Positions 11,366-22,560 of a stretch of 64,000 nucleotides of DNA are shown here, in pieces. Source of the DNA: Symsagittifera roscoffensis (taxonomy: Eukaryota > Xenacoelomorpha > Acoela > Convolutidae); contig NC_087062.1 in assembly GCF_963678635.1 (NCBI RefSeq), positions 10,152,670 through 10,216,669 of the forward strand. Direction: 5' to 3'. Within the stretch, counting starts at the first letter, position 1; the number at the start of each line of letters is the position of its first letter. The translations under genes and the position numbers were made by a program. The notes under the pieces are model-generated. The model did not search any database. It had not been told where the DNA came from and saw nothing but the letters and a program-made list of their open reading frames with translations.

Positions 11366-13026
11366 GCTCTCTGGATGAGGATGCTTGGCGAAAATTCTTG
11401 AGCGATTTTAATCGAGAAGTGGACGACGACACCACATTGGACGATTTCAAGGAGGAGCTGTGGGACACGGTGGTGAAATTCGGAGAGCCTGTCCTGATGG
11501 GGACAGGCCTGGAGGAGAAAGCTAGAGGAGAGCTGCTGAGCAAGATGGTCGAATTGAGGAAGACATCACGGAAGACCAAGGAAGACAAATGTAAAGACAG
11601 CTCTACTCTGAAACAAAAAACCGACAATAAAAAAATTGAACATGTAAGGGGGGATAAGGTCGGAACTAGTAATATAATTAAAAGTACTAATATCCTTAAG
11701 GCTCGAGCAGGGGGAAGGCAAGAGTTGGAATGGTTGGATGGAGACAAGGAAGTCGAATCAGTGATGATAACGACAACGCCCCCGAGTAAAGACGTGAGGT
11801 CTCGCAAGAGGAAGAGAGACGTGGAGGGATTGGGCAGTCCTTCAGCGGATGCGGTCTCGGAGAAAAACTTGAGAGAGACGGCTCCCATGGTTCTGGTACG
11901 ATGGAAGACAGCAGCCTACAAGAGTAGCTACGAGCCAAGGAAACTGCTCGACGTAGAAAGAGAGATGGAGATCCCCGCCAGCTCAACAAAGGAAGAAGAA
12001 TTCAAGCCTCAGAGGATAAAAATGAAGCGAGGTTCGACGAGCGGGCAGACCTGGGAAGTGGACGTCGGCAAAGAATGGGTCTCAAGTGAACACCAGGCTA
12101 CTGGGAAGCAAGTGACTAGCGATCCTCTTGAGAAGAATAAAACAAGGAACACCTCCCGACCGTGGTGGGTGGCCCTGGAAACATTGCAGGAATTGGAAGA
12201 CTGCCTGAAGAAGCTCGACAGTGGATTGTCACGCAAACGACGCAACTGGGCTACCCAGCAGAAGGCTGATATCAACAAATTGGAATTGGGGAGCCAACTG
12301 AAGAGAACTTGGCAGAACTTGTTAAAAGATCATTTTGAAGAATCGATGAGAACATCCTCATCGGCATCCCCGTTGATGGTGAATCCCTTTATTAGGACCA
12401 CAGGACAACTGATGTTCGCGTGGAGCCTGTTGGGGATAGAGTTAGAGACACTGACTTCGTACGATAAGTTAAAGTTGGGAGGCAAGAATCTAGAGGTATA
12501 TCGAATGCTGATGCAGCACGTTGCTAGGGATAACTCAGGCTTGAGTCTGGCAAGGAGGAAAGATGCTACCTGTTTCTTGAGGTGGACAATGTCGATGATG
12601 ACTGACAGTACCATCCTAGCATGTCACCAGAGAGCAATTGGAAGCAAGACGCTGGAAAGGAGAGTCTCCACAGTCATCTTGAATGTGTACCAGAGTACTG
12701 GGATAGAGAAGGAGGATGGTTCTAGGCAATCTCTAGAGAGCCACAGGAAGTTAGATGAGATACGGAGATTCTACAACAAGAAGTTTGAGGAGAAACACGA
12801 CGTTCACCGTAACTTGGCTTCGACGGGAGAGTACTTGAAACCCAATAAAAAGGGAGAGTACCAGTATGTGTCTGGAGTGATGGGGATGGCATACAACCCT
12901 TTCTTGGACTTGGAAGCTGGAGTTGCCCACAGAAACTACGAGGTGGCGGTGCTGCTGAAGTTCTGGACGGAGAAGATAATGGAGATAGACACTGTGGAGA
13001 GAGAGAGAGAGAGAGACCTAGCCTAG
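11212..13026 (+). pseudogene. Giant ORF segment 5
   Basis: This is the longest uninterrupted piece (604 codons). True coding starts near 11,300 with the run around DAFLGSLDEDAW. The segment is highly charged, Lys/Glu/Arg-rich, with probable helices and a basic stretch SRKRKRDVEG (about 11,800) that could act as a nuclear localisation signal. The composition suggests a nucleic-acid-associated or structural protein, but I see no zinc finger, helicase or nuclease motif. It ends in a GA dinucleotide run (13,000-13,015), a likely slippage site, followed by a stop. Confidence 0.5.
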
Positions 13027-13028
13027 GT

Positions 13029-13430
13029 TTGATTCTCGAGAAAACACCGGAAGTAATAAGTGTGCCACGCTCAAGTAAAAGAGTAGAACTGAAAATGGGT
13101 AACGGGAACGGCATGTTGACCACAAATCTGGGAGTGGTGTGGAAATTGCTCAGGCCCTCCTGGTGTCCACGTCCCCATGCGAGCCTGATCGAGGAAGTCA
13201 CGGAGCGAGTGAGATTAGCGCCGACAGAGGATGAAGATTTGGCGACCTTGAGTATAGCACATAGACTGATCCTGCCTCAGGTGAAGGAGTCAAGTGAGGT
13301 GACGAGTGGAGCAGGATCGGTAAAGAAAATGGAGCCGGGCAGTTGTCTTGACTCGACGATGGGAATGGCGAACACACCTGCGATGGACGATCATGCGTCA
13401 GGATACAGTCTTTCCAGAAAGAAGACCTAG
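13029..13430 (+). pseudogene. Giant ORF segment 6
   Basis: This 133-codon frame starts right after the stop that follows the GA run. It is probably part of the same protein displaced by slippage. The sequence is of mixed composition and unrecognised. It overlaps the next frame (segment 7) between about 13,390 and 13,430, where another indel must lie. Confidence 0.45.
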
Positions 13431-14842
13431 TCACCTGGTTTGAAGACATTAATGAAAGGGAGAAAAGTGAGATACAGATAGTGGCTGAGTGTTACGCGAG
13501 TACCACGGTGAACCTAGCAACAGCTCTGGTGTTCTTCTCAAGAATGTGCAGTCTCCAGTCACTAGAGAGGCTAGAGTCAGAACACCACTTGGTGACCGCG
13601 TTCAGCGTGGAGTCATGGCCCGGAGTGTTGCAAGTGACCCAAAAACACATCAAGAGTTGGAAGGTTGGACTCGAAGCGGAGATGGGATTTCCCATGAGCG
13701 AAGCCTATGGTCTGCCTCTAAATGCGAAGTCCCTAGTGGGGTCAGTGATGGCCAACCTATGTGGCAGCCACTATCCATTACACATGGCGATGGTAGAAGT
13801 GTCCAGCCAGAGGGTTTTGATAGACAAAGCCTTCTCAGTGCCCAAATGTGTAAGACTGGCTCGGATGTCACATCATTCACACAAGCTGTTGAGGAAGATC
13901 CGAGGAACAGTGCCGAAAGAACAAAGGGACGACTTGAGTGAAATCTGGGGTGAAGAACTTCTAGGCTTAGAGAGCGAAAATACAAGTGACCACGAGAGAC
14001 AAAACGTGATCGGGAAACCCATGGTTGGTGCTCCAAACTTGGAAGAGATCGACGTGATACACGAGAAGATGATGGAACTTGACCCTCTCCTAGAAGCCTC
14101 GGGAGAACGCAATCTTAGGAGCATCGACCTCACACACGGGGATTGTCCATGCCACTGTCTGGCGCAGACAGTGTGGTACCCAGACCACGCCAATCTCTGC
14201 CTGATCTGGGATGTGGAAGAAATCAGGTCGTTGGGACTACCCGAGCATCAACAAAAAGTGACCATCTTGGTGGTGAGCACAATGCTGGCTCTACGATGGA
14301 TGGAAGAAAACATAGCAAAGTATCGGGAATCGAAGACGCCAACAGCAGAGTCGATTCACGCGATATATTACAGCAGGAGACTTGAGTTGTTCGAGACCGC
14401 ATGCAAGGTATTCGCCATACCAATGGAAGTCAGACACATGTGGAGCCGCTTGAGATTCTTTCCTTGGTTTCGCGCGACGTTAACATCCTGGTTATATGTG
14501 GTGGCGAAGGATCACATGAGGAAACATCAAAAGGAATATCGACAATTCCAGGCCGAAATAGGACCAGATGCCTTCAAGAGACCTCTGCTGACCCATCGAA
14601 ATGCGATCACGACGGGGTGGAAAAGAGTGGATAGAGTATGCAGAGACAACACTAGAGCGAGGGAGTCGATACTAGAAGAGGACCTGGCGAAAAATGTAAG
14701 CCTGAGTCTTCACAATTCCTTCTGTTTGAACCGGGAGTCGAAGGTGAAGAGCTTACCGAATCAAGTGAAGAGATTGCAAGAGCAAAGGGAGTGGATGCGA
14801 TCCTATGAAGGCTTGGGAGGAGATTGTGATCAGCTCCGATGA
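13409..14842 (+). pseudogene. Giant ORF segment 7
   Basis: The frame is already open before its first start-like codon at 13,481 (it reads FQKEDLVTWFEDINERE), so it continues from upstream. At about 14,130-14,200 there is a Cys/His cluster (GDCPCHCLAQTVW ... DHANLCLIW) that could bind metal. This is followed by hydrophobic and helical stretches (KVTILVVSTMLALRWMEENI) and a strongly basic C-terminal third. It is unrecognised. The last codons of this frame are probably out of frame, since a better C terminus lies in the next frame. Confidence 0.5.
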
Positions 14843-14921
14843 CGAAGAGGCACTATTGAAACAGATCACAGTGTCAAATATATCTGGATCGGGTACCTCG
14901 AGGGCGAAGAACACGAGGTGA
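14796..14921 (+). pseudogene. Giant ORF segment 8: C-terminal tail
   Basis: A short frame overlapping the end of segment 7 reads WEEIVISSDDEEALL and ends in a polar Ser/Thr/Lys tail at a TGA at 14,919-14,921. It fits as the true C terminus of the large protein better than the alternative ending CDQLR. An ISSDDEE-type motif could be a casein kinase II target or SUMO-interaction-like acidic motif, which is speculative. Confidence 0.4.
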
Positions 14922-16261
14922 GCCGGTGGCTCAAAAAGAAGTTCTAGAGTCTTGAGAGGGAGGGGGCTCCTCTAGGGTGAACTTGGATGAAATCTGGGTT
15001 CACGAAAAAGAAATTTTAACAAATGAGATATTGTTATTAATATGCTATATCTATTATATAAATCAAAATGCTGCATGACAATTTCCTGATTGAATAGGAC
15101 AAAAGAAATTTTAAATTACCAGCTTAAAAAGCGAGAATTCATAGTCGCAGGTGTGTGCAGATTTTGATTGCTGTTTAGCGATAGTGTGAAAATTTTATAT
15201 GGTTGTGAATTTTGGAAGGTAGATAAACTTAAGTCTGCTGCAAATTTCTGTAAATGACCACTGGCACTGTATCTTGAGTGACACTCGGGTTTCTGGGGAT
15301 TCACTGACAGAGACAGCACGCGATGAGGACATCGATCTTGAGTCCGGGGAGTATGTGCCAGTCGGTCATATCTGGAAGTTTGACCTTGAGGGACACGAAA
15401 ATACGTGATTTTGGAGTGAAGTTTTTATTTTCTAAATTTCGAATGGAGCCTGTCATGCTCAGTTTTCTCGCACCAACTGAGTACACAAAGTGAAAAATCA
15501 GAACGACCGAATTTACAATTGCGGGAAAATACTTAAGAAAACAGCAAGAAATTGCTACTCGCAATTTTCAGATACAAAATAAGACATGAGTCGAGCCGTC
15601 TTGTCCTGAAATAGGAAGAGAGATAATCACGAGAAGAGAGAAAAACTATTCGAACCGAACCAGAGTGAGCCTTCAACGGAAAGGTGGACAGCTTGAGTGT
15701 CCCAATGGTTCAGACAAAAACTCCAATTCTAGAGTCAAAACTTATTTCTGTTATCAAAACTGATTAGTATGGAACTTATCTAGTTATCTTATTTAATTCT
15801 CGAGTTGCTTATCAATCTAATAACTCCTTGTACTCGAGTGCATCAACATGTGAGTCCCTAATTTAATTTTCTCGAGTGTGTTTTATGATTGTTATGTTGA
15901 GATAAAGCGAGTTTTAGGTTGATCCATCTGAAATGGATCAAAGTTCCACTGTCCAATAAAAAGTAACTTAACGGATTGTTCCCACCCTGTTTTTAACGGC
16001 GTTCGTGTATTTTTGGTATTTCGAGACCTAAGTATGGGGACCTTCTTATTTTCTAGAGTGGGGGATATTTTGGTAGTAGCCTTTAAGCTGTAACGGGTTC
16101 TAGTCTCATGTCGCAAGCGAACCGAATTGGCTCCGACCGTTCTTGTGGTAGAAAAACACAAGAGATAGTGTCCCTGACTCTTGAGCCAATGGTTATAGGG
16201 CCTATTTTTCTTAAGCCTCATATGTGACTGAAGTAGGCGACTGTTACATTAGCTTCCGGAA
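14922..16261. other. 3' non-coding tail of the GC-rich element
   Basis: No gene is supported here. Short frames on both strands lack codon-like character. The stretch keeps the CTTGAG/CTCGAG bias of the coding part and carries a cluster of CTYGAGT heptamers, listed separately. The boundary with the following retroelement is inferred only from where integrase-like coding begins. Confidence 0.45.
15273..15877. promoter_or_regulatory. Cluster of CTYGAGT heptamers
   Basis: Six copies of CT(T/C)GAGT occur at 15,273, 15,337, 15,692, 15,799, 15,833 and 15,871, plus CTTGAGG at 15,385. Three of them (CTCGAGT) fall within 80 bases. CTTGAG is also frequent through the coding part. The cluster could be a protein-binding array or simply the sequence style of the element. 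Confidence 0.35.
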
Positions 16262-16776
16262 CACGCACCGGATGGTTTCTAAACAGAGACAAAAAACACA
16301 ACAGAATTTACCAGAAAGTAACAAAAAAACTGTTACAAAGACAAAACATAAATTCCCAAATAAATTCTCGATTTACTCCAGCTACAAATATAAAAATTGG
16401 AACATATGTTTTACCGAAACAATCTTTTACCTTACTACTCAAAAGAGTACGCATTTCGAGAACTTACTCAATTATACTCTTTTACAGGACTTAAAGTCAT
16501 TCAAATAATTCAGAACAAAATCAAAATCAAAACACTGATATGAAAATCATACAAAAACAATTAGATAAAAAAGAAAAAGAACTTTCCAAACAAATTTCAA
16601 AAAACGTAGACAACAGAAAAGAAACATGAAATAGAAAGAAAAAAACTTGAAAATTAGAAGTAAAAACTATACCACAAGATCAAAAAAAAAAATCTCCACA
16701 TAGACAATCATCGCGACTTCGAAATCAGCCACGAAAAGATTACAAAACATTCATCCTAAAAATAAGAGAAAGTTGA
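16262..16776 (+). pseudogene. Integrase C-terminal remnant, unit 1
   Basis: This matches the integrase C terminus in unit 2, but an internal deletion of about 140 bp has removed the part that carries the GPY module. What remains is the upstream basic stretch (DKKHNRIYQK in one frame), the KIGTYV strand and the downstream part ending with a Ser/Arg-rich tail (SSRLRNQPRK) at a TGA at 16,774-16,776. Integrases of this class join retroelement DNA to the host chromosome. This piece lacks the catalytic core and cannot function. Confidence 0.6.
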
Positions 16777-17374
16777 ATTTCAAAAACCACTCTCAATTCA
16801 TTAACATTTTCTCATCTTGAAGATATTTTCATGGACCGAACATTTTCTGAAAATTCATGCTGAAAAGCACTTAAATAAATTAGTTCAAATTCAGCCATTT
16901 AGAAGCTTTTCCGAATCATCACCTAACTTTTAACACGACTCATTAGCCGACAAACAACCACCCTCAAGCTAATCTCTAACTATAACTCAAAGACCTCCAG
17001 GTCAAAAATAAGCAAACCACTAAACATTGACACCTGAAATAAACAAAGTTTCAAAATTATAACCCTCCCCTATCAAGCAGTACAAAGATCAACAATTTTG
17101 TACCAATTTACACCGCAAAAACACCTCAGGCAAAATAATTAAATTCGCTTCAAGAAAAAAATGGTCATGATCATTTAGACTAAAGTACGAATATCTCTCA
17201 GATACCCCCAACCATCCGATAAATAACAACAAAACCAAGAAGACACTTAGGAGCCCTCCAAACTTTACCCTCTCAAAAATTGCCAAATTCCAACAATCAA
17301 TAAGTAATCCGACCACATTTGAATTTAGTCTCAAAAAACAAAAAAATAATTCGACGAAGAAAAAGCTTCTGCAA

Positions 17375-17638
17375 ATGCTATTTTCTCAAACAGTTCATAA
17401 AATTCGTAACATACTTTCAAATCTTTTTTCAATACTTTCCAAATTTTTCAAATCTTTCATAAATTTCAAAACCAACATTTTCGAACTAATCATCCTCACC
17501 CTGATAATTTTTTGCAACTTTTTCATCATTTTTTATTCCCTAGCCCAAACCTACATAAACATCTCCAAAATCCTTGACCACCTCCTCAGGTACAATAATT
17601 CAAATAACTATCTAAATTTTCAAACATCTATTCAGTAG
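17375..17638 (+). CDS. Small membrane ORF between pol and env, unit 1
   Basis: This 87-residue frame has an amphipathic N-terminal half (VHKIRNILSNLFSILSKFF) followed by one strong hydrophobic segment (ELIILTLIIFCNFFIIFYSL) and a polar tail. The counterpart in unit 2 (21,562-21,741) keeps ATG and frame to residue 59 and differs by only a few substitutions, which is unusual among otherwise broken frames here. Its place between integrase and env suggests a signal-anchor or accessory envelope peptide. No family is recognised. It could still be a chance frame preserved because the duplication is young. Confidence 0.4.
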   Translation: MLFSQTVHKIRNILSNLFSILSKFFKSFINFKTNIFELIILTLIIFCNFFIIFYSLAQTYINISKILDHLLRYNNSNNYLNFQTSIQ

Positions 17639-17700
17639 AACATATGTTTTCCTCCTTCTTTAAATATTTCTCACATTTTTGACATCCCTCATAATAAGAG

Positions 17701-17708
17701 TATATAAA
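17701..17708 (+). promoter_or_regulatory. TATA-like box before the second ORF block, unit 1
   Basis: TATATAAA lies about 70 bases before the next ATG frame. The same element stands in the same place in unit 2 (21,890). The roughly 1-kb gap between pol and this ORF block could hold an internal promoter or an LTR-derived promoter. There is no transcript evidence. Confidence 0.3.
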
Positions 17709-17770
17709 TGTAGAAAAAAAGGCTATCGTAACCTTCGCATTACCAATGATACTTCTTTTGATCCTTTTCA

Positions 17771-18594
17771 TTGAAGACTATTACAGTATACACAAATTTC
17801 TTCTTAAATAATTTTCAAAGTTTTTTTTCCAAAATTGGTAATCAACAACCCCCATATCAATCCCCACCAACAACGTCCCAAGGTACTCTAACAACACCAA
17901 CAAATATTCAAACAAATAACCCTCAATCATCAACACGCGTCTCTTCTCAAGAAAATCCATTCACATTTGAAGAAAGACACGAACGATTGTCCGAACCACT
18001 AGAACCAGTAATTCGCCGCGCACCTCTAAGCAAATCATATTACGAACCAGTTATAATATATACCCCCCTCTCCAGCAAGATCCTAATAGAGCAAGACACC
18101 AAAGTCAAAAACAAAATACGCTCGACATCCATAGACAAATTATCCATCCACAACGAAATAGAAATTTACAAAACCCCAGAGTTCAATTCATCATACCTCA
18201 CTCACCTACAGCAAATCCAATAAACCTTTCTAGCAGTACAATTCAAAGTACTCCACAGACTCCAGTACAACCAAAACACATCGAACATTCCTCAGATTTT
18301 TTAGGTTCAACTCCTACATCTGAACAAATCAGAGAAAACCCTTTTAACCCCCCAGCCCTTACAGAACACCTCCCATTTTGAATGACACAAGCTTTCACCC
18401 AAGGCGAACCAAATTTAATGAATGACCCAATAGACGTTTCATTTGACACATCTTTGTCACTACCTGAAACTCTTTCACTTCCCTCAACACCTTCTCCAAC
18501 TCCAACTTCACAAACCCCAATTCCTCCAAATTTCCTATATATCTCGACGCCAGATATAGAAAAATTTCAACAAACAACATACAAATACACTTAG
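17771..18594 (+). pseudogene. Pro/Ser/Thr-rich ORF region, unit 1
   Basis: The frame from the ATG-proximal start at 17,771 encodes a low-complexity stretch rich in Q, P, T and S (PPTTSQGTLTTPTN), then a polar segment. It changes frame near 18,045, and Pro/Ser/Thr-rich coding continues to about 18,380, with another frame up to 18,594. The style suggests a disordered, possibly glycosylated or matrix-like N-terminal region. It precedes the env-like region in both units. A gag-like role cannot be excluded. Confidence 0.4.
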
Positions 18595-19007
18595 ATTGGA
18601 ATACACTCGCAGCACCCCCTCCATTAATTGGACAACATCACGAAAGTCACAGATTACACAGTTGGGCACTAAATAGATTAGAATATCGACAGGACATTCA
18701 CAAAGATATTCAAGACCACAATATACAAATACTTAGACAAGACAACTTGACCTTAAAATTCGAAATCAGAGTAAAACTAAAAAAAATAGTTCACCATCCC
18801 TTACCCCCAGCAACTCCAAATATAACAGCTCCATCTTTACCTCCCCCGTTTATAACCACAGAAGTAATCTACAAATACGATAGATACACATATAAGACAA
18901 TAGGATATATCACCTTTTATAATCCATTTCAGGACTATCGTACACATGTATTTTTTAAAGATAATAATTTTTCAAACTCTTTTCTTTTTCAATTTTTCAG
19001 AACTTGA
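18595..19007 (+). pseudogene. Helical segment before env, unit 1
   Basis: A continuous open frame without an early ATG starts with DWNTLAAPPPLIGQ and contains a charged helix (LNRLEYRQDIHKDIQDHN) and then a Pro-rich piece. It ends just before a strong 3' splice-site-like sequence (pyrimidine tract plus CAG at 18,999-19,000). The same arrangement, with more damage, exists in unit 2 around 22,600-22,980. It may be the end of the preceding protein or an exon joined to env by splicing. Confidence 0.35.
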
Positions 19008-20371
19008 TCCCAACAACCCTTCACCCCGAACCGGACCCCACGATTTAGTAGTCACACACTGTGACTGTGAAGAAAATGAACAGTAAACATTACAAAATTA
19101 TGGAAAAAAAATTACTCAATGTGAATCCGAACTACAACCAATCGAAACAACAAATGTAATAGCAACAGTTCACTCAAAAGCCAGAGCTACAACACTAATA
19201 GGATATAAATTCACAGCAACATTTTCCGAAAAGAAAGTACAGTGTTCACAAGTTTCAAACGGAAATAAAAACAGATTAGACCATGAATCTTTCTTCCAAA
19301 TTAACATCAAAAGACTATTACACCTCAGCCCTGAAGATTGCAAAAACGAACTTAAAACACTAAAGATCACATCAAATAAAGGCACATTAGAAAACTAGTA
19401 AATTTTCAAGTTTCTACAGACTCAGCACATCAAGCTGAATTTGAAAAATACCAAGTTAACATAAGACTACATAACCAATTCCCCTTTCACGGAGCAGATG
19501 GAAGATTAACATATTATCTCCATGATAAAAATTGGATACCACTTATTGGAATAAACAATCCCTCAAATTGTAAAGCAGACACAAAAAATAAAAGATTCCA
19601 AGAAACAGTGTTTTTCGATTGGAAAACACAACTTGAAAAATTACAACTAACACGTAATTTAAAAGATGACATTATAATATATCAAGGAATCAGACTCTCC
19701 TGCAAAAACGACCAAGGATATTGCGATCCTACTACGCGCACACAAGCAACAATCGTTTGATTCCCCGAAGACACATGTACAACATTTCAAGTAGCAAAAA
19801 TACACGCTATATTGATAAAATTTCATCAAAAATATTTTATTGAATCAATCCCGTTTGAAGATGTAAACTCTGACCGAATTAGACAAAAGTAATTATAACT
19901 TTAGAAGCATCCATACTATAGAGAATAAATCGACACGTTTCCAAATATACCCAGAAACGAAATTTGCATGTAAAAACAAAAAACCACTTTAGAAAACACA
20001 ATATTCAGAAATTCGTGTCGAATACGAAGACGGTTTCGACATGAAAACAGGAAAATTAATTATACATCCAATGGCTACATCTTGCTCATGCACTGACGAG
20101 AACTCATATGTCTCGGTAAAATTTAAAAAAAAACAGGTGGAAAATTAAAACCACAAGATACAAACCGTACACGTTTACAAGAACTATCACTCATGAACTA
20201 CACTCATTTTGGCGCAATCCACTATGACATACACTTCGATTTGAAATTAGATTACACAAAAAGTAGAATCTTTCAAGACAAGTCTTTGACAGAACTTGAA
20301 AAACTACATCAATTATGCGAACTTGAACGCACACAAATTTTACAATCACTTGCATAAGTGGTACTAAAAAA
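19001..20371 (+). pseudogene. Env-like glycoprotein region, unit 1 (truncated)
   Basis: Coding-like sequence is spread over several frames with stop codons. It aligns with unit 2 at 23,016-24,396, rich in Cys, Thr, Asn and aromatic residues. The unit ends at the tandem joint, so the membrane-anchored C-terminal part is missing. I call it env-like because of its place after integrase and the membrane anchor seen in unit 2. The family (errantivirus env, or a glycoprotein captured from another virus) is not determined. It is broken by at least several stops and indels. Confidence 0.45.
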
Positions 20372-20952
20372 CTGTTACAAAGACAAAACATAAGTTCCCA
20401 ATTAAATTCTCGGTTTACCCCAGCTACAAAAATAAAAATTGGAACATATGTTTTAATTGCAAATTTTACAACACAAAAAGGAATTTCTAAAAAGTTACAA
20501 TCACTCCAAAAAGGACCGTATCAAATAATTGATAAACCCACGGATGTAACATACAAACTTACAGACTTGAACAAAAAAGAAACCGTTCAACAACGTAACA
20601 ATTTTTTATCTTACTACCCAAAAGAGTACGCGTTTCGAGAACTTACTCAATTATACTCTTTTACAGGACTTAAAGTCATTCAAATAGTTCAGAACACAAT
20701 CAAAATCAAAACATTGATATGCAAATCATACAAAAACAGTTAGGTAAAAAAGAAAAAGAACTTTCCAAACAAAATTCAAAAAATGTAGACAACAAAAAGA
20801 AACATGAAACAGAAAGAAAAAACGGAAAATTAGAAGTAAAAAATTTACCACAAGATCAAAAAACAAAATCTCCACATAGACAATCATCGCGACTTCGAAA
20901 CCAGCCACGAAAAGATTACAAAACATTCATCCAAAATATTAAAGAAAGTTGA
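20372..20952 (+). pseudogene. Integrase C terminus with GPY/F module, unit 2
   Basis: An uninterrupted frame of 123 codons (20,372-20,743) without a usable ATG reads KIGTYVLIANF, then LQKGPYQIIDKP and TYKLTDLN, then FLSYYPKEYAF. This is the GPY/F module typical of Ty3/gypsy and retroviral integrase C termini. It helps integrase bind DNA and multimerise. A Lys-rich tail in another frame (ATG at 20,719) continues to 20,952 and ends SSRLRNQPRKDYK, like the basic tails of many gypsy pol proteins. Zinc-binding and catalytic parts of integrase are absent, cut off at the tandem joint. Confidence 0.75.
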
Positions 20953-21561
20953 ATTTCAAAAGACACTCTAAATTCATTAACATTTTCACCTCTTGAAGAT
21001 ATTTTCATGGACTACACATTTTCTCAAAATTCATGCTGAAAAGCACTTGAAAAAACTAGTTCAAATTCAGCCATTTAGAAGTTTTTCCGAATCATCACCT
21101 AATTTTTAGCACGACTTCATTACCCGACTAACAACCACCCTCAAGCTAATCTCTAACTATAACTCAAAGACCTTCAGGTCAAAAATAAGCAAACCACCAA
21201 ACATTGACACCTGAAATAAACAAAGTTTCAAAGTTACAACCCTCCCCTATCAAGCAGTACAAAGATCAACAATTTTGTACCAATTTAGACCTCAAAAACT
21301 TCTCAGGCAAAATTATTAGCCTAAAGAACAAAATGGATATGATCATTTAGCCTAAAGTACGAATATCTCTCAGATAACCCCAACCATCCGATAAATAAGA
21401 ACCAAACCAAGAAGACACTTAGGAGCCTTCCAAACTTTACCCTCTCAAAAATTGCCAAATTCCAACATACTTGTCAAAAAATCAATAAACAATCCGTCCA
21501 CAATTGAATTTAGCCTCCAAAAAAAACAAAAAATAATTCGACAAAGAAAAAATTTCTGCAA

Positions 21562-21741
21562 ATGCTATTTTCTCAAACAGTTCATAAAATTTGTAACAAA
21601 CTTTCAAATCTTTTTTCAATACTTTCCAAATTTTTCAAATCTTTCATAAATTTCAAAACCAACATTTTCGAACTAATCATCCTCACCCTGATAATTTTTT
21701 GCAACTTTTTCATCATTTTTTATTCCCTAGTCCAAACCTAA
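21562..21741 (+). CDS. Small membrane ORF, unit 2
   Basis: This 59-residue counterpart of the ORF at 17,375 shares the same ATG, the same amphipathic N-terminal half and the same hydrophobic segment. A TAA comes soon after the membrane span, so the polar tail is lost. The role is unknown. Confidence 0.4.
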   Translation: MLFSQTVHKICNKLSNLFSILSKFFKSFINFKTNIFELIILTLIIFCNFFIIFYSLVQT

Positions 21742-22003
21742 ATAAACCTCTCCAAAATCCTTGACCACCTCTTCAGGTACAATAGTTCAAATAACTATCT
21801 AAATGTTCAAACATCTATTGAGTAGAACAGATGTTTTCCTCCTTTGTTTTAGATATTTCTCACATTTTTGACATCCCTGATAATCACAGTATATAAATAA
21901 ATTTAAAAAAGGCTATCGTAACCTTCGCATGAGCAATGATACTTTTAATCGTTTTTAATGAAGAATATTACAGTAAACACAAAAATTCTGCTTAAATAAT
22001 TTT

Positions 22004-22560
22004 TTGAAAATTTTTTTTCCAAAAATGTTAATCAACAACCCCCACATCAATCCCCACCAACAACGTCCCAAGATCCTCCAACAACACCAACAAATAATCA
22101 AACAAATAACCCTCAATCATCAACACGCATCTCTTTTCAAGAAAATCCATACACATTTGAAGAAAGAAACGAACGATTGTCCGAACCACTAGAACCAGTA
22201 ATTCGCCACGCACCTCTAAGCAAACCACATTACGAACCAGTGTATAATATATAACCCCCTCTCCAACAAGATCTTAATAGAGCAAGACACCAAAGTCAAA
22301 ACCAAAATACGCTCGAAATCATTAGACAAATTATCCATCCCTGACGAAATAAAAATTTACAAAACCCCAGAGTTCATTTCAGCATACCTCACTCACCTAC
22401 AGCAAATCCAATAAACCTTTCTAGCAGTACAATTCAAAGTACCCCACAGACTCCAGTGCAACCAAAAGACATCGAACTTTCCCTCATATTATTTAGGTTC
22501 AACTCCTACATCTGAACAAATCAGAGAAAACCCTTTTGACCCCCCAAATTTTCCTATAAA
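22004..22560 (+). pseudogene. Pro/Ser/Thr-rich region, unit 2
   Basis: This is the counterpart of 17,771-18,380, with more frame changes. The start of the frame seen in unit 1 is no longer intact, and a portion present in unit 1 (about 18,360-18,530) is deleted here, joining directly to the segment that precedes env. A TATA-like TATATAAAT lies at 21,890-21,898. Confidence 0.4.

Larger units (their letters stand above)
8295..16261 (+). mobile_element. GC-rich inserted element with giant broken ORF
   Basis: The base composition changes abruptly at about 8,290, from AT-rich intron to roughly half G+C, and stays high to about 14,950, then fades into an AT-richer 3' tail. Reading the best frame and switching where it closes gives nearly gap-free coding potential from 8,382 to 14,921. 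It sits on the sense strand of the RING intron. No reverse transcriptase, integrase, transposase, helicase or polymerase motif is visible to me, nor clear LTRs or terminal inverted repeats. The right edge is set by the integrase-like sequence that begins near 16,262, and it is approximate. It could be a new class of mobile element, an integrated viral or plasmid segment, or a retroposed copy of a large gene. Confidence 0.5.
16330..20371 (+). repeat. Tandem unit 1 of retroelement 1 (4,042 bp)
   Basis: Both units begin at CTGTTACAAAGACAAAACAT (16,330 and 20,372) and run in parallel through the same features. Unit 1 stops in the middle of the env-like region after GGTACTAAAAA, and unit 2 begins there. 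The direct joint, without an LTR between the units, points to unequal exchange or a replication-based duplication rather than two insertions. Confidence 0.8.

Noticed and set aside
15301-16221. Minus-strand frames of 87 and 109 codons in the tail of the GC-rich element
   Set aside because: No recognisable motif, opposite to the coding strand of the element and not continued in neighbouring frames.
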